This document shows positions 51,023 through 59,028 of a DNA stretch of 64,000 nt, in pieces. The stretch spans positions 1 through 64,000 of the forward strand of contig NZ_JACSNR010000005.1 in NCBI RefSeq assembly GCF_016901815.1, given 5' to 3'. The notes below the pieces were generated by a model. That model had not been told where the DNA came from, did no database searches, and saw nothing but the letters and a program-made list of their open reading frames with translations. A program made the translations under genes and the position numbers. Position 1 is the stretch's first letter, and every line of letters starts with the position of its first letter. Source of the stretch: Hydrogenoanaerobacterium saccharovorans. GTDB lineage: Bacteria; Bacillota; Clostridia; Oscillospirales; Ruminococcaceae.

Positions 51023-51736
51023 ATGAAAAAGCCAAGAATCGGACTCATTTGTTTTGTATTTCAGAGCATCAGTGTCCGCAATTACATGATCCAGAAGGGA
51101 TATGTAAAGGGAATCATTGATGCAGGCGGCATTCCGGTGCTGATCCCGGTGACCGAAGATCCGTCCCGCTGCGCAGAATATATGGATATGATCGACGGAC
51201 TGCTGGTTCCCGGCGGTGAAGATATTGCGCCGGAGTATTATGGAGAAGATCCGGTGCCGCAGGTCAACTACATCAACCGTGACAAGGACCGCTATGACTT
51301 CGAGCTGATCCGGCTGGCCCGGGAGCAGAAGAAGCCGATCTTCGGAATCTGCCGTGGCTTCCAGGTGCTGAATGTAGCCTTTGGCGGCAGTCTGTACCAG
51401 GATATTCCGTCCCAGGTACCGGGTTCCATCTGTCATTCCCAGTCGCAGGATCTGCGCAATGTTCCCACCCATAAGGTGACAATGGACGAAAACAGTGTGC
51501 TGGGCAAGATCCTGGGCAAGGAGATCTATACCAACTCGTTCCATCATCAGGGAATCAAGAAGGTAGGCGAGGGCCTGCGGATCGTAGGAAGCACCAACGA
51601 TGGCATTCCCGAGGCTCTGGAGAGCGAGGACGGTCTGGTTTATGCCGTTCAGTGGCATCCGGAGGATCTGTATGCGGATTATCCGGTCTTCAAGGGCCTG
51701 TTCACCCGCCTGATCGAACTGGCTTCCAAGGAATAA
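51023..51736 (+). CDS. Gamma-glutamyl-GABA hydrolase-like protein (C26)
   Basis: A 237-residue class I glutamine-amidotransferase-like hydrolase of the PuuD/peptidase C26 family. LLVPGGEDIAPEYYG, the nucleophile elbow FGICRGFQ (Cys) and the His-Glu of AVQWHPEDLYA form the triad. PuuD cleaves gamma-glutamyl-GABA in putrescine degradation, but no puuABC genes are nearby, so another gamma-glutamyl amide may be the substrate. GCAGGTGAC precedes the ATG. Confidence 0.9.
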   Translation: MKKPRIGLICFVFQSISVRNYMIQKGYVKGIIDAGGIPVLIPVTEDPSRCAEYMDMIDGLLVPGGEDIAPEYYGEDPVPQVNYINRDKDRYDFELIRLAREQKKPIFGICRGFQVLNVAFGGSLYQDIPSQVPGSICHSQSQDLRNVPTHKVTMDENSVLGKILGKEIYTNSFHHQGIKKVGEGLRIVGSTNDGIPEALESEDGLVYAVQWHPEDLYADYPVFKGLFTRLIELASKE

Positions 51737-51748
51737 GCAATGGGTTTT

Positions 51749-51780
51749 ATACGGCTGTCAGGAATGGCAGCCGTATTTTT
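51749..51780 (+). terminator. Terminator after the C26 gene
   Basis: ATACGGCTGTCA / TGGCAGCCGTAT stem followed by TTTT. Confidence 0.9.
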
Positions 51781-51879
51781 AATGCCCGGGGAAAGCATGG
51801 GCGGACAGCTGTATTTGCATGGAAAATCCATTGTGAGGAATGCTCAGAATGAAGGAAGAATTTCAGAACATCCGGCTAA

Positions 51880-51908
51880 TTGACAGGGGAGAATTGTACT
51901 TGTATACT
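51880..51908 (+). promoter_or_regulatory. Promoter of the TRIC-like channel gene
   Basis: A perfect TTGACA (51880-51885), a 17-base spacer and TATACT (51903-51908). Confidence 0.85.
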
Positions 51909-51966
51909 TAAATATGGTGCGAAAATACAGTCAGAGAAGGGCTGCGAATCTGGAGGAGAACACAGC

Positions 51967-52023
51967 ATGGCACAGAAACCAGCGCTTGTGATTTTGAAGG
52001 AAGAGGAGGATATGAACCGATGA
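51967..52023 (+). CDS. 18-codon upstream ORF coupled to the TRIC-like gene
   Basis: The frame reads MAQKPALVILKEEEDMNR and ends in TGA at 52021-52023, overlapping the next ATG as ATGA. It has its own GGAGGAG at 51953-51959, 7 bases before its ATG. The ribosome binding site of the downstream gene lies inside it. It may serve coupling or regulation rather than encode a working peptide. Too short to test by homology. Confidence 0.45.
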   Translation: MAQKPALVILKEEEDMNR

Positions 52024-52643
52024 GTATGCAGACGATCAGTATCATGGATTATATCGGTACTTTTGCATTTGCACTGTCCGGTGCATATCTTGCCATCCGC
52101 TATGAGCTTGATATTTTCGGAATTTTTGTGTGTGCATTCTCCACTGCCTGCGGCGGCGGTATTACCCGTGATGTGGTAATGAATGTGGGAGTTCCGCGTT
52201 TCTTCAGCAGCTACACCACCATTATGATCGTGATTGTGGCGTCTTTGCTGGCGATTGCCACCAAGAGTGAGAAGTGGAGTAAGCTCATGCTCACCGCGGA
52301 CGCCATAGGCCTGGCAGTCTTTGCTATTGATACGGGAGTCCGAGGGCTGGACAATGGATACAATCTGCCTCAGCTTGTCTTTGCATCGGTGATTACAGCA
52401 GTGGGCGGCGGTGTAATCCGGGATATTCTGTTGCAGCGGGTACCGATTGTCCTGCGCAAGGAAGTCTATGCGTCTGCGGCGCTGGCGGGCGCGGTTGTGC
52501 TGTGGTTCATCTATCCCATTATGGATAAGATGGTGGCGACTTATATCTCATTGGCTGTGGTATTCGGCATCCGGATGTGGAGTGTTTATAAGCATATTGA
52601 CCTTCCGGTGGTGCATTTGGACACCTCCGAAAGCGCACAGTAA
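52020..52643 (+). CDS. TRIC/UPF0126 family membrane protein
   Basis: A 207-residue protein with seven helices in two repeats, each holding the family loop: YIGTFAFALSGAYLAI... CGGGITRDVVMN and IGLAVFAIDTG... VGGGVIRDILLQRVP. Bacterial members are trimeric cation channels or have been linked to glycine uptake. AAGAGGAGGA at 52001-52010 sits 9 bases before ATG 52020; ATG 52026 is an alternative. Confidence 0.92.
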   Translation: MSMQTISIMDYIGTFAFALSGAYLAIRYELDIFGIFVCAFSTACGGGITRDVVMNVGVPRFFSSYTTIMIVIVASLLAIATKSEKWSKLMLTADAIGLAVFAIDTGVRGLDNGYNLPQLVFASVITAVGGGVIRDILLQRVPIVLRKEVYASAALAGAVVLWFIYPIMDKMVATYISLAVVFGIRMWSVYKHIDLPVVHLDTSESAQ

Positions 52644-52682
52644 ATTCATTGGAAAAAATCTGAATCTTTTTGCATTTTTCTA

Positions 52683-52711
52683 TTGACAAAATAACCCTTG
52701 TTTGATAGAAT
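52683..52711 (+). promoter_or_regulatory. Promoter of the tRNA cluster
   Basis: A perfect TTGACA (52683-52688), a 17-base spacer and TAGAAT (52706-52711), 26 bases before tRNA-Gly. Confidence 0.88.
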
Positions 52712-52737
52712 AAATATCGTCGCTTAGCGATGATGAT

Positions 52738-52811
<74 letters not shown>

Positions 52812-52823
52812 TGATTCGATTTT

Positions 52824-52900
52824 GCGCCAGTAGCTCAGCTGGATAGAGCAACTGCCTTCTAAGCAGTAGGCCAGGGGTTCGAGTCCCTTCTGGCGCACCA
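52824..52900 (+). tRNA. tRNA-Arg (TCT)
   Basis: GCGCCAG / CTGGCGC acceptor stem, discriminator A, CCA encoded; anticodon loop CTTCTAA. Confidence 0.96.
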
Positions 52901-52910
52901 AGTTAATATG

Positions 52911-52987
52911 GTGGGTATAGCGTAGTTGGTTAACGCGTCAGTTTGTGGCACTGAAGATCGTGGGTTCGAATCCCACTACCCACCCCA
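52911..52987 (+). tRNA. tRNA-His (GTG)
   Basis: GTGGGTA / TACCCAC acceptor stem; anticodon loop TTGTGGC. Discriminator C with an encoded G at 52910 fits the extra G-1:C73 pair typical of tRNA-His. CCA encoded. Confidence 0.95.
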
Positions 52988-52991
52988 CTAA

Positions 52992-53022
52992 GAAAAAAGA
53001 CTTCCACAAAAAGTCTTTTTTC
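52992..53022 (+). terminator. Terminator between tRNA-His and tRNA-Gln
   Basis: GAAAAAAGACT / AGTCTTTTTTC stem with the T run inside the 3' arm. Confidence 0.8.
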
Positions 53023-53029
53023 TTTATAT

Positions 53030-53105
53030 TGGGCTGTAGCCAAGTGGTAAGGCACCACACTTTGACTGTGGCATTCCGATGGTTCGAGTCCATCCAGCCC
53101 AACCA
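53030..53105 (+). tRNA. tRNA-Gln (TTG)
   Basis: TGGGCTG / CAGCCCA acceptor stem, discriminator A, CCA encoded; anticodon loop CTTTGAC. Confidence 0.95.
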
Positions 53106-53123
53106 TCAAGTGGGAACACTTTA

Positions 53124-53161
53124 GATCGGATGCGGATAAAACCGCATCCGATCGCCCTTTT
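53124..53161 (+). terminator. Terminator after tRNA-Gln
   Basis: A perfect 12-bp stem GATCGGATGCGG / CCGCATCCGATC followed by GCCCTTTT. Confidence 0.8.
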
Positions 53162-53221
53162 CCGGGGTTTTTTCAACCTCAATTTCAAGAAAAAAACGAA
53201 AGATCGGAAAATGGCTTTTTT

Positions 53222-53250
53222 AGGAACTGACAGGATTCGAACCGATACGC
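53222..53250 (-). other. tRNA 3'-end-like remnant
   Basis: Read on the minus strand the segment gives a T-loop GGTTCGAATCC and an acceptor-like CAGTTCC without CCA. The rest of a tRNA is missing. Such 29-base 3' ends are left as attachment sites by tRNA-targeting integrases. No integrase is present in the window. Confidence 0.5.
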
Positions 53251-53268
53251 TTCCTTGAAAAGCACGGT

Positions 53269-53308
53269 GCCCTTTTTGATTTTGCATTTCAAAAAGGGCG
53301 CTGTTTTT
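53269..53308 (+). terminator. Terminator-like hairpin in the tRNA-island junction
   Basis: GCCCTTTTTGA / TCAAAAAGGGC stem followed by TTTTT at 53304-53308. Confidence 0.7.
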
Positions 53309-53331
53309 ATATATACAAAAATTCATAGCAG

Positions 53332-53386
53332 CAAAAAAAGAGGCACCTGTCCGCTGGTTTGGGATACCAGCAGATAGGTGCCTTTT
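53332..53386. terminator. Terminator of the XRE gene, probably bidirectional
   Basis: AGGCACCT / AGGTGCCT with an inner GCTGG/CCAGC helix. A tracts at 53333-53339 become a T run for the minus-strand XRE gene; TTTT follows on the plus side. Confidence 0.8.
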
Positions 53387-53452
53387 GTGTTTCAGTAAAA
53401 TCAAGCTGCTTACAATTAAAGAGGATTCAAAAGGGAAAGGGGTTATTCCATA

Positions 53453-53812
53453 TTAGTCGTTGGAATCATTCCTTAGTGATACAAAGCTTCTGATAAAATT
53501 CAGAATAAACTGCTGCTCTTCCGGACTGAGCTTTCCCAGGAGCGACTGTATTTCACCCAGAAGTTCCTCGCCCACAACTGTGACCTGATATACCTCTCTA
53601 AGATCCATCAGATCCTGCAGAGGAATACATAATCCTTTGGAAAGACGCTGCAGAGTGGTGAGTGTAGCATTTGTTTCGCCGCGTTCCAGTCGACTGATGG
53701 ATGTAGGATCAATCCCACAGGCAGCAGCAACATCATCCTGATTCATTCCAAGCTGAATTCGGATACCTCTCAGATGTTTCCCAAATGCAATGTTGATATC
53801 TTCGGCTGCCAT
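53453..53812 (-). CDS. XRE-family transcriptional regulator
   Basis: A 119-residue protein with an N-terminal helix-turn-helix (FGKHLRGIRIQLGMNQDDVA, GIDPTSISRLERGETNATL) and a helical C-terminus (LSPEEQQFILNFIRSF). ATG 53812 has GAGG at 53820-53823; a longer in-frame reading crosses the likely promoter. It is divergent from the immunity-gene array, so control of that array and of itself is plausible. Confidence 0.88.
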   Translation of the reverse strand: MAAEDINIAFGKHLRGIRIQLGMNQDDVAAACGIDPTSISRLERGETNATLTTLQRLSKGLCIPLQDLMDLREVYQVTVVGEELLGEIQSLLGKLSPEEQQFILNFIRSFVSLRNDSND

Positions 53813-54234
53813 TCCATCACCTCTTTCCTTTAAGAATACTATTCCTTTCCCAAAAGTTGAAATGCGTATACGCTTAAAAAAATTCATTTATGCCTATTTT
53901 TTAAGAATGTTTCTATAGCAATCGGCAAATTGATATGATATACTTACCTTAAAAACAGATGTATTTGAAAAGGAAAGATATGAGATTATGCAGTGCCTGC
54001 AGCTGTGCATATTCTGGACTTATTAGTTGACAGCAGCAATGAGAGGTTCCGATGTGTAGTATCTATAGGTGGCAGACCACCGTTCAGATAGAAAAAAGAA
54101 TAGAGTCTGAGAAGTTTTCTGTATCTGAAACCGGATACAGTTCCTCTCTTGCGGTCTTTCACACCTTGTGTCGGTCTGTCTCGGTGACAGGCTGATGCAA
54201 GGTGTTTTTTGTATTCTGAAAGGAGATGGATGCG
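53813..54234 (+). promoter_or_regulatory. Divergent promoter and hairpin-rich leader of the immunity array
   Basis: A perfect palindrome GCGTATACGC (53864-53873) is a candidate operator for the XRE protein. On the plus strand TATACT at 53937-53942 could be a -10. A 16-codon frame at 53980-54030 (MRLCSACSCAYSGLIS) has AAGGAA upstream. Hairpins GGTGG-CAGA-CCACC (about 54069-54082) and CTGTATC/GGATACAG (54119-54139) follow. A terminator at 54161-54210 closes the region. The combination suggests attenuation, but no mechanism is shown. Confidence 0.45.
54161..54210 (+). terminator. Leader terminator before the immunity array
   Basis: ACACCTTG (54161-54168) / CAAGGTGT (54198-54205) with an inner GTCTGTC/GACAGGC helix, followed by T6. 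It lies 25 bases before the first gene, so transcription of the array must read through or start after it. Confidence 0.75.
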
Positions 54235-55350
54235 ATGGCACTCAAATATACCTGTCCCAGCTGTGGAACACCTCTGGGCTACGAAGGTTTGTGCTGGAAA
54301 TGCAAATCTGAACAGGAGCGGATGGCTGCTCTTGCCTGGACACCGGCGCAAATTGCCGAAAAACAGAGAAACCTGATTCAGAACATTCAGCGGCTGGCTG
54401 ATATGGAGGACCCGGAGTTCACCGACTTCTGGCAGCTGCTGGGGTACCATGATGCCATCACCCCGGAGATTCAGCGGGCGGCACTGGCCGCAGAGGTGTT
54501 CTGGCCCTGTGAAATCTATTATCATGCCCCCGCCGATGTGCGGGATGGTCTGATTCATGCGCTGTTGTCTGCGGAATATTCCAGCGAGGCATCCAACCTG
54601 ATGAGTTGCCTTGCTATGCAGGGAGATGACAAAGCAATGGAGACGCTGCTGGAGCTGGAGCGAAATCCCCGGCCCTGGCGCAAGGGCCTCTATGTGGACC
54701 CATCCAGCTATGCGCAGATCGGCGGCTGGACCTTCGACAAGGAGGGCCAGAAAATCCAACTGGGCTTCGATACCTGCTATCCTATGGTTAAGGGAATCAC
54801 CGGTGAGAAATCTCCCGTCCGCATTGGTCGAGAACGGGAAGATGCCTGTCCCCACTGCGGTGGACGCATGGTGGATATACTGGTGCTGGATGGCCGGGAT
54901 GAGCGGCTCCGGTTCCTGGGGCTGGATGGTGTCCTGACTGCCACCTGCTGCCCCAGCTGCGTGGGATTCCTCAAAGGCCCCGCCTTCAACCGGTTCACTC
55001 TGGATGGCGGCGTGGAGGTCTTTCCCTCCGAACTCTTTGACGGGGCGGAGAAGACGGATTGCTATGTCAGTCCCGAGGACTACAAGGCCCTCACGGAAAA
55101 TCCCTTTGTGCTGGGCAAGATGCCTGTGCCCCTGTTTTACGGCGCGGCCTGTCAGGATGTGAACACCATCGGCGGCTTTGCCAACTGGGTACAGGACGCG
55201 GAATATACCATCTGTCCCCACTGCGGGAAACCTATGAAGTATCTGGCGCAGATCCAGTGGGATACGGTGTTTGACTGTGCGGAGGGCACGCTCTATGTGG
55301 AATTCTGTCCAGACTGCCAGATCGTATCCATGCAGCACCAGCAGACCTGA
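54235..55350 (+). CDS. DUF1963/YwqG-like protein with zinc ribbons
   Basis: A 371-residue protein. The N-terminus has a ribbon (YTCPSCGTPL ... LCWKCKS), the middle a pair (ACPHCGGR ... CCPSC) and the C-terminus another (ICPHCGKPM ... FCPDCQ). The last 60 residues follow the DUF1963/YwqG pattern: IGGFANWVQDAEY, CG..M, a beta hairpin and YVEFCPDC. DUF1963 proteins are common in toxin-immunity loci. ATG 54235 with AGGAG 9 bases upstream is preferred over ATG 54226, which abuts the site. First gene of the array. Confidence 0.8.
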   Translation: MALKYTCPSCGTPLGYEGLCWKCKSEQERMAALAWTPAQIAEKQRNLIQNIQRLADMEDPEFTDFWQLLGYHDAITPEIQRAALAAEVFWPCEIYYHAPADVRDGLIHALLSAEYSSEASNLMSCLAMQGDDKAMETLLELERNPRPWRKGLYVDPSSYAQIGGWTFDKEGQKIQLGFDTCYPMVKGITGEKSPVRIGREREDACPHCGGRMVDILVLDGRDERLRFLGLDGVLTATCCPSCVGFLKGPAFNRFTLDGGVEVFPSELFDGAEKTDCYVSPEDYKALTENPFVLGKMPVPLFYGAACQDVNTIGGFANWVQDAEYTICPHCGKPMKYLAQIQWDTVFDCAEGTLYVEFCPDCQIVSMQHQQT

Positions 55351-55364
55351 GAGGAGACCTTGCC

Positions 55365-56747
55365 ATGAGTTTGCCAAAGCGTGATGGCGTACATGAACGC
55401 TACTATCTGATCCACAAGCCGGACACTTCCCCGGAGGTGCTGGCGGAGGCGGATCTCTGCATTCAGGATGTGCTGAACGGAACCGCTCGTGAAAATCACT
55501 CCGCCTACCCGACCGTGGTGCGAAATCACAACGGGACACCCTTTCTTCCCAGCCAGCTGTTGGATCGGTATCTGTCCAAACTGCCTTTGAAGGGATTCCC
55601 CTATGAGGAAGCTGTTACATTCTGCGATGCCCTGCGGCGGCTGGTGGGCTGGCAGGAGATCCGCTATACATTGGAGAAATACATAGAAAAGCAGGTGCAG
55701 GAACGCTACTTCCTTGTGGGAGAGCGGGATGATGGCTTTACCGTCTTTCCACCCTGCACAGTACTGCCGGAATTGCGCCCCGAGGATGTGGATGAAGGCC
55801 TGCTGCGCTTTGCCTGCTATGTGGCGGTCTGCCATACGGTGTACGGGCAGAGTTTTGAATCCCTCACCACCGAACACATCCTCGGCCTGGTTTCCCAGAT
55901 CCGCCCTGACATGGTAAAGGAACTGAAAACCTATGGCAGCGGCAAATTGCCACCTAATATCCAAAAGCGGAAAACAAAGCACCTGACCGCCTCGGCCAAC
56001 GACGCTTTCGCCACCATCCGTATCACCGCGAGGGACTCCACGGAGGAGTGCTATGCTGAAATCCTGGACTACCTGTGCGCGGTGCTGGAGCAGGAGGAAT
56101 TCCCCCGCAGTTACTCGGTGGAATTCAGAGGAAAGGAGAAAATCTATCTGCCCATTCCCGGCTTGCCCAAGAAGGGAGTCAACCAGCTCTTTGCCTGCGC
56201 TGTGCAGCACCCCAATCTGCATCCGGCTATAGAGCGATACGCTCGTCTGGCTATGCGGGAGTATGAGTGGTACCAAAACCTCTCTGATGAGTCCTGCGCA
56301 ATGCCTGGCTCGTTTGCTGTGTTTGCTCTGGGGCTGGAGGGAGAACAGTGGGCGCCGCTGGTGACGGAGTATCTGGATCTCTGCGACGACGAGCACTCTT
56401 CCCTGCAAGAGAAATTTCTTCATGCCTTGATCCGGAAGTTTGGTTTCCAAGCATGGACACTGGGCGTATTGGTACGGGGCGCATTGTCCATGCAGTGGCT
56501 GAAGCCTGCCAAGGAATTCCGCAGCCTGATTGCCAATGCGGAAAGCCTGGATGCGCTGCTGACAGTCAAGCGCCGCTTTTCCGCTTATCTCCTGCCGGAA
56601 GAGGACAAGGACCCGAAATTCCGGGTCATCGCTTGGCAGAGCCTGCTCTGGGCCATCTGGGGCTCGTCCTCCGAAAACGGCGGCAGCAAGGTCATCAAGT
56701 CGGCGCCGAAGGAACTGAAAGAGAAATACCAGCAAGTATTTTCGTAA
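55365..56747 (+). CDS. Hypothetical protein of the immunity array, 460 aa
   Basis: A soluble, mainly helical protein without signal or membrane segments. Notable stretches are YYLIHKPDTSPEVLAEADLC at the N-terminus and LPIPGLPKKGVNQLFACAVQ centrally. It may be a DUF6138-like protein, but this is recall and uncertain. GAGAGGAGA precedes the ATG, 14 bases after the previous stop. Co-directional with, and likely co-transcribed with, its neighbours. Confidence 0.82.
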   Translation: MSLPKRDGVHERYYLIHKPDTSPEVLAEADLCIQDVLNGTARENHSAYPTVVRNHNGTPFLPSQLLDRYLSKLPLKGFPYEEAVTFCDALRRLVGWQEIRYTLEKYIEKQVQERYFLVGERDDGFTVFPPCTVLPELRPEDVDEGLLRFACYVAVCHTVYGQSFESLTTEHILGLVSQIRPDMVKELKTYGSGKLPPNIQKRKTKHLTASANDAFATIRITARDSTEECYAEILDYLCAVLEQEEFPRSYSVEFRGKEKIYLPIPGLPKKGVNQLFACAVQHPNLHPAIERYARLAMREYEWYQNLSDESCAMPGSFAVFALGLEGEQWAPLVTEYLDLCDDEHSSLQEKFLHALIRKFGFQAWTLGVLVRGALSMQWLKPAKEFRSLIANAESLDALLTVKRRFSAYLLPEEDKDPKFRVIAWQSLLWAIWGSSSENGGSKVIKSAPKELKEKYQQVFS

Positions 56748-56757
56748 GGAGAACGCC

Positions 56758-57600
56758 ATGAAAAAGAGAACGGTCAAGGACTTTATTGCCCTGTACGCCC
56801 CGGAAGATGAGGAAAAACTGGTACTAATTCAGGACGGTATCAGCGCGGACAAAACCTTTCTGGATACCTTTTGGACAGCCCATACCCATGCCCTCGCCAT
56901 AGCGGATGTCCAGACCGGAGAGGTGATCTCTGGTCGATGCTACCTGAGCTGGCCGTTGACGGACAAGGAGCGGGAAGCCGGCGAATATTCCAAGCGGTTT
57001 GCCAAGGGCCAGATCTACCGGATCAAAGCCCGTGCCTGGAAAGGTAATGCCCTCAGCGAACCCCAGTGGTATGTCACGGAGGTACTGGAGGAAGGCGTAC
57101 CTTGTCCGGCACTGGAGGAGATCTGGGCGGAATACACAAAGCCCATTCTTCTGGAGGACGAAGTGCTGGGGACCCTCACGCTGGATCGTGAGATGAGCAT
57201 ATTCGAGGGAACCTGTAAGTGGATGGGAAAAGACATCCGGATCTCACTGGATGTAGAGATTGAAAAGAAAGCATCCTGGACCCGCGTTACCAATGTGATG
57301 AAGAAACTGCTGGCAGATCAGGAAGTCTGGGACAAGTCCCTGCGGGCGATGGCTGCCCAGAAGCTCACTGCTCAGGCCAACGAATGGCTGGCGGACAATG
57401 ACCAGACCGACCGAGACCCGGAGAAAGACCCCATCACCGAGGATGAGTTCACCCGGCGCATCCTGCTCACTGAGTTTACAGTATCTCCCGGCGGTCGTTT
57501 TACCGCCTGGTATGAGGACGACGATATGTTCTGGGGCCATGTGATCACGGTGGATGGAACACTGAAAAAAGGCTCCATTGATGCTGATATACAGGGATAA
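56758..57600 (+). CDS. DUF2262 protein, copy 1
   Basis: A 280-residue protein. The C-terminal half has the DUF2262 pattern: LGTLTLDREMSIFEGTCKWM, repeated Trp residues, DPITEDEFTRRI and FTAWYEDDDMFWGHVITVDG. DUF2262 proteins are listed among immunity-type families in polymorphic toxin loci. AAGGAG precedes the ATG. A paralogue lies at 61359-62198. Confidence 0.83.
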   Translation: MKKRTVKDFIALYAPEDEEKLVLIQDGISADKTFLDTFWTAHTHALAIADVQTGEVISGRCYLSWPLTDKEREAGEYSKRFAKGQIYRIKARAWKGNALSEPQWYVTEVLEEGVPCPALEEIWAEYTKPILLEDEVLGTLTLDREMSIFEGTCKWMGKDIRISLDVEIEKKASWTRVTNVMKKLLADQEVWDKSLRAMAAQKLTAQANEWLADNDQTDRDPEKDPITEDEFTRRILLTEFTVSPGGRFTAWYEDDDMFWGHVITVDGTLKKGSIDADIQG

Positions 57601-57618
57601 GCAGAGGAGGAAACCTAA

Positions 57619-57852
57619 ATGAACAGTGAGCAGATCACGGTTTTTTTACAGGAACATTGGAACTGGGTAACCCTGATCATCGGCGCTGTCCTGCTGATCG
57701 GGGCAATCATGAACTGGAACTGGCTCTGTGACCCCACCGGAAAACCGGATTCTCACCGCTATGGCCGCGGCTCCCGGCGGGTGATCTTCTTCCTGCTGGG
57801 GCTTGTGCTGATTGTGACCAGCATCTGGAGCCTTGTGCCAGCAATCAAGTAA
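57619..57852 (+). CDS. Imm17-like two-helix membrane protein
   Basis: A 77-residue protein with two membrane helices (WVTLIIGAVLLIGAIMNWNW and VIFFLLGLVLIVTSIWSLV) joined by a short basic loop (CDPTGKPDSHRYGRGSRR). This topology with NWxW-CDP and RYGR matches the Imm17 immunity family. GAGGAGGAAA precedes the ATG. Being membrane-bound, it may counter a toxin that acts at the membrane or be anchored there for another reason. Confidence 0.75.
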   Translation: MNSEQITVFLQEHWNWVTLIIGAVLLIGAIMNWNWLCDPTGKPDSHRYGRGSRRVIFFLLGLVLIVTSIWSLVPAIK

Positions 57853-57865
57853 GGAGGATATTGAT

Positions 57866-58408
57866 ATGATGAAGGAAAATTATCCCACCTGGCTGGAGGG
57901 CCATGTGAAGGAGTGGGCGCGAAAGCGCTTACCCACTGTGACCCTGTGTTCCTCCACCGGCCATGAGCTGCTGGAGGTGTGGTACTACGGAGACCTGCGC
58001 ACGGTGAAGGGGGAGCCGCAGCCCTATATTGTGGATGGCGGCGAGGCCCCTGGACTGGTGGCGGCCCGCGACCCGGAGAGCGGCGAGGAATTCGTCATCT
58101 TTGACGGCGGGCGGCATGGCTACGACAATCTGTTCTGTGACGAGCAGGATCCGGATGCGCTGGAACACCGTCCCCTCAAGCGGTATGAGATCCCCGCCTC
58201 CAAGCTGGTGCTGGAGCTGGGGTACAGCGTGGACTACGAGGACGAGAAAGAAGACTTCGAACCGGATGAGGCGGATACTGTGGAACTGATCAACGGCGAG
58301 CGTATGCCTTGGGAACAGGTCAAGCGGGACGGTATCGACTATATCGCACTTTACTATGTGAACGAGGAAGGAAAACAAGTCCAGATTTTGGACGCAGAGC
58401 TGGCATGA
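57866..58408 (+). CDS. Hypothetical acidic protein of the immunity array
   Basis: A 180-residue, strongly acidic soluble protein (DYEDEKEDFEPDEADTVEL). Acidity is common in immunity proteins that cover basic nuclease toxins. AAGGAGG at 57851-57857 precedes ATG 57866, so a longer reading from 57833 is rejected. Family not recognised. Confidence 0.8.
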   Translation: MMKENYPTWLEGHVKEWARKRLPTVTLCSSTGHELLEVWYYGDLRTVKGEPQPYIVDGGEAPGLVAARDPESGEEFVIFDGGRHGYDNLFCDEQDPDALEHRPLKRYEIPASKLVLELGYSVDYEDEKEDFEPDEADTVELINGERMPWEQVKRDGIDYIALYYVNEEGKQVQILDAELA

Positions 58409-58424
58409 GCAAGGAGAAACCACA

Positions 58425-59012
58425 ATGTCCATAACCGCCTATCAAGTGGAAGCCGTCGGTCATGACCGAACCGGAGAAGATTATGGCTATGTAAATATCA
58501 TGTACCGCTATGGCAACAAGCAGTTCTGTCCCCGCCCAGACCAATGTGAAAAGATGGAGGTCATGTGGGCGGATGAGAGCGTCTACGGGCCGCCTGCTCC
58601 TGGCAGCAAGGTGGGCGATTTTATAAAGACATGGCTGATGGGCTCCTGGGACTGCGGAGTATTTACCCACCGGGCGATTGCCCGGCGACTCATGGATACC
58701 TTCACCGGTCTGAAGCTCAAGGAACTGGCGTGGTTTGAGAACCCCAGGGAAAAGACGCTGAAAAATGGTAAACCGCGTGCGCGTCGGGCCAAGTGGCTGC
58801 CGGAGCGGGAGGTTGATCTGGTGTATCTCTACTCCGACTACTATATTGACGCAAGAGAACCTGTTTCTGCCCAAACCGACTTTTTCACCGTTACAAGGAT
58901 GGACGCCTGGGGCGTGAGCACTTGGTTCATGTGTACCCCAGAGGCCGCCGGGAAGCTGATCGCCATGAATTACGACAATCTGGCCGTCAAGGAAACCACC
59001 ATTGTGGGATAG
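58425..59012 (+). CDS. Hypothetical protein of the immunity array
   Basis: A 195-residue soluble protein without a recognisable family. It contains many Trp and Tyr (WLMGSWDCGVF; WGVSTWFMC) and a basic patch (NGKPRARRAKWLPERE). AAGGAG precedes the ATG, 16 bases after the previous gene. Confidence 0.8.
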   Translation: MSITAYQVEAVGHDRTGEDYGYVNIMYRYGNKQFCPRPDQCEKMEVMWADESVYGPPAPGSKVGDFIKTWLMGSWDCGVFTHRAIARRLMDTFTGLKLKELAWFENPREKTLKNGKPRARRAKWLPEREVDLVYLYSDYYIDAREPVSAQTDFFTVTRMDAWGVSTWFMCTPEAAGKLIAMNYDNLAVKETTIVG

Positions 59013-59028
59013 AGAAAGCAGGTGCCTT

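Noticed and set aside
53024-53404. Minus-strand frame across tRNA-Gln
   Set aside because: It is translated from the antisense of a tRNA and two terminators, a frequent false gene call.
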